IMG/VR virus record: IMGVR_UViG_3300037264_000873
Coordinates: 1-28,127 of that record
DNA: 28,127 bases
Reading direction: 5' to 3' (one strand)
Origin: a virus
The notes under the pieces were generated by a model, which saw nothing but the letters and a program-made list of their open reading frames with translations, was not told the DNA's origin and did not search any database. A program made the translations under genes and the position numbers. How positions within the stretch are numbered: the stretch's first letter is position 1; every line of letters begins with the position of its first letter. Of the stretch, positions 1-7,989 are shown one piece after another.

Positions 1-1
1 A

Positions 2-3000
2 ACTTCCCCAGCGGCCCAGCTCGCCTCACGCCTCGTGGCCATCGTCACGGATGCCTTCCAGCGGGGACGAGTCATCTCGGTTCGGTTCGGTCTCACCTTC
101 GGGAACGATGAGGCCACGCTGACCCCCCTCGACCGTGGGGTCCTCCTGGGGGAGATGGCCAACGGTTCACTGTTCGTTCCAGACGTGGCGGACATCCATT
201 TCACCACCGAGAAGTTCTCCATCCGGGTCGGCTCCAAGACCTACACCATCGGCACCGACCTCACCGTGGTTGCAGCATTTGGCCCACTCACGGGGGACGA
301 AGTCGAAGTCCTGTCCACGACGGGGGAAGTTGGGTTCGGGGCTACAACCCTCAGCGACCTTGAGGGGGCTGATGTCGTCTACGACGAGGAGTTCCTTGAT
401 GCCACCGACCTGGCGGACGGTGAGGCGGAGTACAACCCGGCGGACGGGGAATTGAACATTTCGGATGCTGACATCTCTGCCCACGGTGGGGAAACGGCCT
501 ACTTCGTCGAGCGGATGATCACCGAGAACGCTCTCGATGTCAGGGTTAGCCCCGTCATCGGGTCGTTCTTCTTCAACCGTTCGTTGAGAGAGGGCCAGAT
601 CGTCGAGGCCTCCTACTTCGAGGCGGACTCCCAGGGGGCTCTGACGACTGGGACCGAGATCACCGAGTTCTTGTCGCTCATCGTCCGGCAGGAGACGGCC
701 ACACTCGTTGACCCCTTCACCTACACGGTGAACCCAACGGGTCGAACCATCGCCCAAGCCGTGGAAACGCTCATCTGGGTGGACAACAGCCTGCAGAACT
801 TCGGCAACGCCGAAGACGTGACCTTCGACAACGGCACGCTGACCTTCAATGAGGAGGTGGTGGCCACCGCAGTCGTCCAGGTGAACTACGCAGTGTTCGA
901 GGCCTTCGGTGGGGAGCAGGCGTACAACACCTCGACGATCCCAGTGTACCGCCCGCCCTTCTTCCTGGAGGCCGAGCAAGTCCTTTTCGTCCTGGAAGGG
1001 GACCGGACGGCGGACATGGTGCCTGGGAAGCTCCTGAGGCTTGGGGCACAGCCGTTCTACATCAAGTCCTCCACCTACAACCCGTCCACCGATGGGACCA
1101 GCATCGAGGTGTTCCCACCTTCAGATGTGGAGGCTGGGTCACGAGCCCCAGGGAACGATGTTCTCACCCTCATCTCGTCGGTCCCGGTCACCAACACGGT
1201 GGACAGTGTTCCCACGGGCTACGCACCGGCCACCGGCTTCCTCCTCCCCCTGACCGGCGTGACCTATGAGCCCGTCGACAAGGGGATGATCGACATCGTG
1301 TTCCACGGTGACGTGACGCGGTTCGCCGTGGCTGGACACCTCCTGGAGATGGACGGCCATCCGTTCATCATCGCGGCGGCCCAGATCGCCGGCGATGGGA
1401 GAACCACCCTCGTCTCGTTGACGAGTCCAGCCCTTCGTGGGTTCAATTCCAGCACCGACCCCGTGCGGCTGTCCGTCCGGCCCATCTACCAGCCGGCGGC
1501 CAGGGAGTTCCTTGGGATTGCTCCTTTCGTTGCGACCCAAGAGACCGAGCTGGTGTTGTTCGGGGAGACCGACGGGGTGTCCGAACTGCCGGGTCGGACG
1601 CTGGTGCAGGATGTCCACTACACGGTGAATGCAGACGACGGTTCCATCACCCTCCTCGAACCCATCCAAGCCCCCCTCGGAACGGGGCAGCGACTTCTGT
1701 TCGGGTACACCAGGCTCAAGGTTCTGGGGCCATTCAGGAAGGACGGAGCCGTGGTGTACCCGCGGTACAGGGCTGGCTACTCGTTCATCACGTCTCCCTC
1801 GGAGGAGAATGGCCGACTCGGTACGACCCTGGTGGCCAAGTACACCTTCCACAGTCCGGACTCCTTCTATTACCGCACCGTCCCCCTGCAGACCTACATG
1901 GGGGAGGTCTCCAAGATCGCCGTTGGCCGTGTCCAGTCGCAGAGCCCGGCTGGCGGTGCCATCGTGGTGTCCGGGGCATCGACCAACAACTTCGACCAGG
2001 GACGGTTCGGGTTTGAGGCCGAGCGACGAGACATCCTCGACCAGGACCGGGCGGCCCGAGCCTTCATCAGTCTCTACAACGAGGTGGTGATAGCCTTCGA
2101 GCAGGTCTCCGAGGCCATCACTGGGGAAGTGGTTGGCGACCGGGATGGGAAGTTCCGGTTCTTCGTCGGCCGAGGCAAGACCTACGCTCCCCAGGGCTAC
2201 GAGGACGAGATCATGGGGGACCTCAACGCGAGGTTCATTTGGTCCTTGGTGTTCCGGGCAGCCAACGAAGTGTTCGGTGTCGACAGGGCGGATCCGGTGG
2301 TGCTCCCCGAGACGGCCACCATTCCCGATCCGACGACGGGGGAGGTCGAAGGCGACCAGATGGACCCGTTCGTCCTCGACTTCTACATCAAGGAGCAGAA
2401 ACGGTACATCCGGAACGACATGGACGACGAGGTGCTCACAGGGACAAAGAACCCGTTCTTCCTCGCTGGGTTCCCCTTCGGTGGAGCCAAGACGGACGGC
2501 CAGTTCGACCCAATGTGGAAGCCCCACAACCTGTCTCGGCTGTTCCCCGAAGTTGCCCTGGCGTTCACCACCACGCTGCCGGGGCTCGAACCGGACCTGG
2601 AGGCCACCCCGATCAACCCAGGTGTGTACTCCTTCCTGAAGGTGCTTGCCCCACCGAAGCTGTTCCGCAAGGACAAGGACGACGACACCCCGGTCATTGG
2701 CTCCACGTTCCTGCGGATGATTGGCCCAGTGGCGAACCCCGTCCTGGGGGTCATCACGGACCTCTCCGATGTCACCACCCGAGAGCGTCTCCCGCGTGCC
2801 CGCATCTGGGCCTACAGTGCCGATGGGTTCCCAGACATCGACGCGGCCGTAGGCACTGCCACTGCTGGGTTCGCCACGATCATCGCGACGCCCGGGTTCA
2901 TCAAGGACTTCCCCGTGGACCCTGAGACGGGGCTCCCTGATTTCGACCGTCTCCTCTCCGAGGACACCGTCGACAGCGACACGGAAGACCTGGTGACAGG

Positions 3001-6000
3001 GCACGCCGAGCTGTCGGTGCCTGGGTTCAAGGGTGTGGACACGGATGTGAAGCCACCCGTCCGGCAGCAGGTGGCGTTCGGGCGGCCTACAGGAGAGACC
3101 TACGCAGTTGGCAACGCCCAGCAGACCCTCAGCTCGTTCTTCTCGCTCGATGTCGATCCCATCTATGGTGGTGTTTTCGTTGGGTCTGTCGAGAAAGGCT
3201 GCATCATCATCCTGGCGGACGACAAGGGTGACCCCATCGCTGGTTCCGACGTGCTCGCCATCGGGGAGGGAGAGCTGTCTGGGGAGCCGATCGTGCTCAA
3301 CCAGGGAGACACCATCTACGTCACCCTGCCTGCGTCCAAGGACGCCACGGAGATGGACGACCCTCCGACGGCCGAGCAGTTGGAGGAGTTCGCCGACGCC
3401 ATCCCCACCCTCGACGTAGGGCTCAAGCGGCGACGGGGCTTGTGGATGGACATCTCCATGCCCTCCAAGAACGACCCCAACTTCCCGTTCAAGGAGATGC
3501 TCAGCCAGAAGACGCCGTTCCCGCTCCAGACCATCGAGGGGGACGTGGAGTTTCGGAACAGCAACCGCGACCCCACGGAGATCCCGGCTCTCAAGGGCGA
3601 GCCCACCAACGACTCCGGCGACTTCTCCATCCCCTTCTTGTCCTTCGGGAACACCGAGCTGGACCGGTTGGGCGAAGTGGCTACCTCCTTCATCGGTCTC
3701 TCGCAGGTTGATGCTCCCGCGAACTCCCAGTCGGTGTACCCGAACGAAGTCATCGTGGACGACGGGGAGATCCTGGATGTGTCCGACGGGGTGAGGGCAC
3801 CGGCTGTCCTGCACACGGCCACCAGCGACCTCACCCCGGTAACGACGGCTGGTTCCTACCCCGCCAACAGTGGCATTGGGGACGTGAAGCGGTACGACAT
3901 TCTTCTGGTCGAGGTACCCAACTCGGCCTCTGGCATTCAGGTGGGAGCGACGGGCATCCTCACTGTCGGGGACGTGACGACCACCACCGTGGAGGTGCCT
4001 CGGTTCGTCACGCAGAGCTTCCCCGGTGACCCCAACCACTACACCTTCGACCGGGCGATGGTTCACGTCTCCTCGATCTTCGTGACGGGCATGGTCGTTT
4101 CCTTCGCCCTCGGGGTCACGACTTTTGACATCACCACGACCGGGGCTCCGTTCTTCAACGACGGGACGGCCACCGTGTCGTTGACCGGCGGCCTGAACAA
4201 CATCTTCGCCATCGCCAACGCCATCGTCATCCGGCTCTACGAGAACGGTGGCGGGGGCTCACCGGGGTCGCTCATCGAGGAGATCGTCATCACGGGGACG
4301 GGTGGGTTCGCCCACGGGAGCACGGCAGCCGATGAGCCAATCCTGGCCATCTTCGCGGATGAGAAGAAGATCCTGGTGACCACGGCTCTCCCGTTCGTGA
4401 CCAACACGGGCGTCACTTACGACTTCGAGATCACCATTGACACCTGGATCGACGCCACGACGGATGCCACCATCACGGGCCTCGGTGGGACGAGTCTTGG
4501 AGTCGGGGGAGGTACGGGCTCGACCACTGGGTGGGTGGGCGAAGACCGTCTGACGTTCAACGAGCGGTTCGACATGACCACCGCCCCGGAACGGGGAACC
4601 CTGAGAGCGGACGGGGTGACGGTCATCTCGGCCGGTCTCAGTGTGTGGCGGGTCACGGGGGATGGGGGAACGTTGATCAGCGTCAACGCCCCGGGGGTTG
4701 TGAACGGCGGCTTCCCATTGACATTCCTCTCGGCCGATGGTCTGGGGACCGTTGGAACCTTCGCAGCGGCCTCCGCCGGCGGAGCCGGGGACGAGCTTGG
4801 GACCATCCGGGCGATGTCCTGGGAAGCCGAGAACATCCCCGTGGGGCCTGTCACTCCTGTTGTGGTGGCCGGAGTTCCCTCCTCGGACGAGGACGAGAAC
4901 GGAACCATCTGCAATGGCACTGGGGAGCATCATGACGACGAGACCAGCGTGGTTGCCATCACCACAGCCAGTGGGGCTGTGTCCAACGTGGTCTCCGGCG
5001 ATGTCCTCATCATCAAGAAGTCGGCCACGAGTAAGGCAGCGGTATCTGCTGGCACCTTCCTGGTGCGGCACGCCATCGAGGAGAATGTGGCCGGCTACCG
5101 CGAGGTAGCTCTCTCTGGGTCGGCGGGGGCGGGGGGCCAGTTCTTTGATGGGACGTTCGCAACCATCACGGCTTTCAACGAGGGAGCCCTGGAGGTGACT
5201 GTCACCACGCTTGGGGTCGGTCCGGCCACTTCGACCAACGGGACGCTGTGGGATCTCGACACCACGGGAGCCAACCTGTTTGGGGCCTCGGGGATGATCC
5301 GGCTCCACGTCATCCCGAATGCAGGCAACCCGAACACGGTCGTCAGCATGGAGATCGCCTCGATCAACACGCTGACCAATACGTTCACCCTCTCGACTGG
5401 AACGGCCGAAGACCACAAGGGGAACCCTCTCGGCTCGGATGCAGACTTCTTCGCGGTCCTCCAGACGGGCCAGAAGGTCTCGGGATTCCGATTCATCCCC
5501 ATCGGGACATCGGGCTCTGCCCTGGGGTCTGGTCTCCCGTCCAACAGCGTCGTGGGCCATGACCACGGGACCACGACGACCTACGGCTTCCGCCACCTGG
5601 TCATCTCCAATGCAGGCCTGGTCGGAGATGCCTCCACAGCCACGGGGGACAATGCCACGTTTGCCCTGGCGAGCATCATCGACGGGGGTGTGGCTGATGG
5701 GTCCGAAGACATCGGAGTCATCGAGGCGGACGTGGTGGACAACAAGGACTTCCAGGCGAACCAGGAGGCCGTGGTCTACGTGGAGGTGGCTGGGTGGTTT
5801 GACCTGAATGGGCTCCCAACCTCGGGCGGTGCCACGGACTGGGAGGAGATCCACGGCCTGTCGGACGATGCCACCCCGGTCTCGCTCGATGGGGTTCGCT
5901 GCTTGTTCCCGGGGGACAAGTTCGTAGCCGGCAACGAGGTCACCGAGACAGGGGCATTCAAGTCGAACACGGGGCTCATCGGGTTCCGGGCCGAAGCGGG

Positions 6001-7708
6001 CATCTTCACCGAGCCGAGCTGGCCCCGCCCTGTGCGACAACTGGACGAGGTAGTCCCACATGTTGTCGATGCAGGGAACTCAGCAACCACTGACTTCCAG
6101 ATCGGGATGCGGAATCCAACAACCTTCCTGTTCACATCCCCCGAGCCTGTGACGTTCGAGGTCCGACGCATCCGACGATTCCACGATGCTCTGGAGGCGA
6201 TCACAGGCAACCTGGAACCCCTCCGGTTCGCCTATGAGATCCGTCGGGGAGAGGCGGCCTCCTACACCGCCGCCACCCGAACCTTCGTTGCCACGACGCC
6301 CACCCAGTTCGGGGACTTCGAGTCCAAGGACGTGAACATCCACCCTGGGGACGAGGTGAGACTCCTCGACGCGGACGGGGAGGTGGTGGACGCGGCCGAG
6401 ATCGCCGTGGTTGTGGACGGGAGCACGTTGGTCTTCCGTAAGCCAGGGTTTGCCCAGGTCGCGGCTGCCGATGTGGGGACGGTCTACATCGACTTTGAGG
6501 TCTACCTGAACCAGGCTCCGGTTCCCCACGAGCAGTCCAACGAGCAGCTCCTCTCCATCATCACCGAGGAACTCGTCTACGAGACCGTGGCCAACCCCAC
6601 GACAGGCGATGGCGGTCGTGTGGACGTGTTCAACCAGTTGAAGGACACCACCGTCGCCGACTTCACTGCCCTGGGCATCCAGGTGGGGGACGTCGTTCTC
6701 ATCGACCCTGCGGGTGACCTGGAAGGGCCTACAGGACCAGCCACAACACCCGAGCAGGGGTCCAGGCCGTTTGGGGACCAGTCGGTCCCAGGGCGTGGAC
6801 CAGGGCTGCCCTACGATGATGGCCAGCCCTTTGAGCTGGACGACAACCGTGGGTTCTACCGGGTCGTGGAGGTGCTCTCGACCCACCTGGTCGTTTCCGG
6901 GGCCTCGGAGTTCTCTGGCGAGGATGGCTCCGACGTGACCTTCGGCTCGGGGTCCACCGAGTACGCAGTGTTGCCGACCATCTCTGGCTCAACGACCCCT
7001 ACAAGTGGGGCTGGGGATACCGAGGGGCAGCAGGATCTCCGTCCGACAGCCCCCGCAGGTGCCTCCTCCCTTGACCCCAACTCGTACAAGGGGAACCAGC
7101 AGTCCATCGAACCGTTCAGCTACCGCATCATCCGGCCCACGACCCTTCTGGCCAATGAGTCCATCGACCTCGTCCTGTTCATCCGGGAACGGATGCTCTC
7201 TTGGTTGGAGGAGATGGAGACCCCGATGGCTGGTGGGAAGTCAGGGGACTACTACATCTTCCAGCGGGACGAGCACATCTCGGATGTAGGGAGCACCACC
7301 ATCCCCGACGACGGGTTGGGCATCATCCACAACTCGTTCGTGACAGGTTTGGCGGGGGTCACTGACACTTCCCCGTTCGCCAACACGTCGGACTGTCTCT
7401 CGGTACTCGACCGTCGGTTCTGGGTGCTCGACCACCGCCTCGACTCCGAGGTGCCACCCTTCTCGGGAGGGATACCCTACTCGACGTTCGAGGATGGGGA
7501 TGGCCGTCCCGTCCTGCCCGACCTGGTCTCGGGCGTGCTCGATGTGGAGGACCGGCTCCGGCAGCTTCGCTTCGCCTGGGTTCGGTTCCGGTCCGAGCGT
7601 GTGAACGGCACACTCATGGCCGTTCAACGGTTTGACCTCGATCTCCCGCGTCGTCTCAAGGAGCAGGAAGACCTGCTCCGCATGCAGGAGGGCCTCGATA
7701 AGACCTAG
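2..7708 (+). CDS. Giant beta-rich virion structural protein, 5' partial
   Basis: The reading frame is open from the left edge and ends at TAG 7706-7708. The first possible start, GTG at 35, has no purine-rich ribosome site before it and the frame reads sensibly upstream, so the true start probably lies outside the window. At least 2,557 residues are present. I recognise no enzyme motif and see no signal peptide or membrane segment. The protein is rich in Thr, Gly, Val and Asp, as in phage beta-sandwich tail proteins. A roughly 70-residue unit seems repeated near residues 315-385 and 418-490, counted from GTG 35 (compare GKLLRLGAQPFYI with GHLLEMDGHPFII). Near residues 1640-1690 and 2210-2290 there are segments of the form GDVLxI followed by YR and a hydrophobic strand, a pattern also seen in the protein at 16881. 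The last ~60 residues are charged and probably helical. Position ahead of the baseplate genes suggests a tail or baseplate component; the exact role is unknown. Confidence 0.8.
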   Translation, partial: TSPAAQLASRLVAIVTDAFQRGRVISVRFGLTFGNDEATLTPLDRGVLLGEMANGSLFVPDVADIHFTTEKFSIRVGSKTYTIGTDLTVVAAFGPLTGDEVEVLSTTGEVGFGATTLSDLEGADVVYDEEFLDATDLADGEAEYNPADGELNISDADISAHGGETAYFVERMITENALDVRVSPVIGSFFFNRSLREGQIVEASYFEADSQGALTTGTEITEFLSLIVRQETATLVDPFTYTVNPTGRTIAQAVETLIWVDNSLQNFGNAEDVTFDNGTLTFNEEVVATAVVQVNYAVFEAFGGEQAYNTSTIPVYRPPFFLEAEQVLFVLEGDRTADMVPGKLLRLGAQPFYIKSSTYNPSTDGTSIEVFPPSDVEAGSRAPGNDVLTLISSVPVTNTVDSVPTGYAPATGFLLPLTGVTYEPVDKGMIDIVFHGDVTRFAVAGHLLEMDGHPFIIAAAQIAGDGRTTLVSLTSPALRGFNSSTDPVRLSVRPIYQPAAREFLGIAPFVATQETELVLFGETDGVSELPGRTLVQDVHYTVNADDGSITLLEPIQAPLGTGQRLLFGYTRLKVLGPFRKDGAVVYPRYRAGYSFITSPSEENGRLGTTLVAKYTFHSPDSFYYRTVPLQTYMGEVSKIAVGRVQSQSPAGGAIVVSGASTNNFDQGRFGFEAERRDILDQDRAARAFISLYNEVVIAFEQVSEAITGEVVGDRDGKFRFFVGRGKTYAPQGYEDEIMGDLNARFIWSLVFRAANEVFGVDRADPVVLPETATIPDPTTGEVEGDQMDPFVLDFYIKEQKRYIRNDMDDEVLTGTKNPFFLAGFPFGGAKTDGQFDPMWKPHNLSRLFPEVALAFTTTLPGLEPDLEATPINPGVYSFLKVLAPPKLFRKDKDDDTPVIGSTFLRMIGPVANPVLGVITDLSDVTTRERLPRARIWAYSADGFPDIDAAVGTATAGFATIIATPGFIKDFPVDPETGLPDFDRLLSEDTVDSDTEDLVTGHAELSVPGFKGVDTDVKPPVRQQVAFGRPTGETYAVGNAQQTLSSFFSLDVDPIYGGVFVGSVEKGCIIILADDKGDPIAGSDVLAIGEGELSGEPIVLNQGDTIYVTLPASKDATEMDDPPTAEQLEEFADAIPTLDVGLKRRRGLWMDISMPSKNDPNFPFKEMLSQKTPFPLQTIEGDVEFRNSNRDPTEIPALKGEPTNDSGDFSIPFLSFGNTELDRLGEVATSFIGLSQVDAPANSQSVYPNEVIVDDGEILDVSDGVRAPAVLHTATSDLTPVTTAGSYPANSGIGDVKRYDILLVEVPNSASGIQVGATGILTVGDVTTTTVEVPRFVTQSFPGDPNHYTFDRAMVHVSSIFVTGMVVSFALGVTTFDITTTGAPFFNDGTATVSLTGGLNNIFAIANAIVIRLYENGGGGSPGSLIEEIVITGTGGFAHGSTAADEPILAIFADEKKILVTTALPFVTNTGVTYDFEITIDTWIDATTDATITGLGGTSLGVGGGTGSTTGWVGEDRLTFNERFDMTTAPERGTLRADGVTVISAGLSVWRVTGDGGTLISVNAPGVVNGGFPLTFLSADGLGTVGTFAAASAGGAGDELGTIRAMSWEAENIPVGPVTPVVVAGVPSSDEDENGTICNGTGEHHDDETSVVAITTASGAVSNVVSGDVLIIKKSATSKAAVSAGTFLVRHAIEENVAGYREVALSGSAGAGGQFFDGTFATITAFNEGALEVTVTTLGVGPATSTNGTLWDLDTTGANLFGASGMIRLHVIPNAGNPNTVVSMEIASINTLTNTFTLSTGTAEDHKGNPLGSDADFFAVLQTGQKVSGFRFIPIGTSGSALGSGLPSNSVVGHDHGTTTTYGFRHLVISNAGLVGDASTATGDNATFALASIIDGGVADGSEDIGVIEADVVDNKDFQANQEAVVYVEVAGWFDLNGLPTSGGATDWEEIHGLSDDATPVSLDGVRCLFPGDKFVAGNEVTETGAFKSNTGLIGFRAEAGIFTEPSWPRPVRQLDEVVPHVVDAGNSATTDFQIGMRNPTTFLFTSPEPVTFEVRRIRRFHDALEAITGNLEPLRFAYEIRRGEAASYTAATRTFVATTPTQFGDFESKDVNIHPGDEVRLLDADGEVVDAAEIAVVVDGSTLVFRKPGFAQVAAADVGTVYIDFEVYLNQAPVPHEQSNEQLLSIITEELVYETVANPTTGDGGRVDVFNQLKDTTVADFTALGIQVGDVVLIDPAGDLEGPTGPATTPEQGSRPFGDQSVPGRGPGLPYDDGQPFELDDNRGFYRVVEVLSTHLVVSGASEFSGEDGSDVTFGSGSTEYAVLPTISGSTTPTSGAGDTEGQQDLRPTAPAGASSLDPNSYKGNQQSIEPFSYRIIRPTTLLANESIDLVLFIRERMLSWLEEMETPMAGGKSGDYYIFQRDEHISDVGSTTIPDDGLGIIHNSFVTGLAGVTDTSPFANTSDCLSVLDRRFWVLDHRLDSEVPPFSGGIPYSTFEDGDGRPVLPDLVSGVLDVEDRLRQLRFAWVRFRSERVNGTLMAVQRFDLDLPRRLKEQEDLLRMQEGLDKT

Positions 7709-7712
7709 TTCG

Positions 7713-7735
7713 CCTATTGACTTCACCTGTGTAGG
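7713..7735 (+). promoter_or_regulatory. Bipartite CCTATT-N12-GTAGG motif
   Basis: CCTATT at 7713-7718 is followed after 12 bases by GTAGG at 7731-7735, in the short gap after the giant gene. The same pair recurs before genes at 11376, 20524, 24622 and 27742. The AGGAG part (7733-7737) also looks like a ribosome binding site. Its role as promoter or other signal is inferred from recurrence only. Confidence 0.45.
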
Positions 7736-7764
7736 AGACTTCCCTGTCGTTTGACCCTTCCACG

Positions 7765-7989
7765 ATGACCCTTGACGAGCTTCGGGCGAAGCTCGATGAG
7801 CTTGGCATCCCCCATGACACCTGGGGAGCTGCGGGGGGAAGGACTGTCCAGCCGCCTCGGATCGAGAAGTACAAGGAACTCCTGGTCAAGATCCGAACCC
7901 TTCTTGAAGGGCAGGTTGGGAAGGACAAGGACAAACTCTCCGAGCTGCACGAGGTCTTGATGCGTGCAAAGCACGGGGGAGGTGCCTAG
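7765..7989 (+). CDS. Small charged helical protein, unknown function
   Basis: This is a 74-residue protein rich in Lys, Glu, Leu and Asp, with N-terminal MTLDELRAKLDEL and a Lys-rich helical C-terminal half. There are no cysteines, signal peptide or membrane segment. It lies in the structural block, and its TAG (7987-7989) overlaps the GTG start of the next gene by one base, so the two are probably translationally coupled. The ATG at 7765 has no ribosome site near it. The only good one, AGGAG at 7733-7737, is 27 bases upstream and is well placed for an in-frame CTG at 7744, which would add seven residues (reading MSFDPST if initiated with Met). The true start is therefore uncertain. Function is not recognised; a small virion or assembly protein is possible. 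Confidence 0.65.
   Translation: MTLDELRAKLDELGIPHDTWGAAGGRTVQPPRIEKYKELLVKIRTLLEGQVGKDKDKLSELHEVLMRAKHGGGA

Noticed and set aside
1139-4066. 975-codon open frame on the minus strand inside the giant gene
   Set aside because: It is in codon register with the real gene, where antisense frames stay open in GC-rich DNA because TTA, CTA and TCA codons are rare. The translated sequence is rich in His, Arg, Gly and Val with no motif.
4259-6061. 600-codon minus-strand open frame in the giant gene
   Set aside because: Same codon-aligned antisense artefact. It also cautions that the open intein frame opposite the nested endonuclease is not by itself proof of selection.
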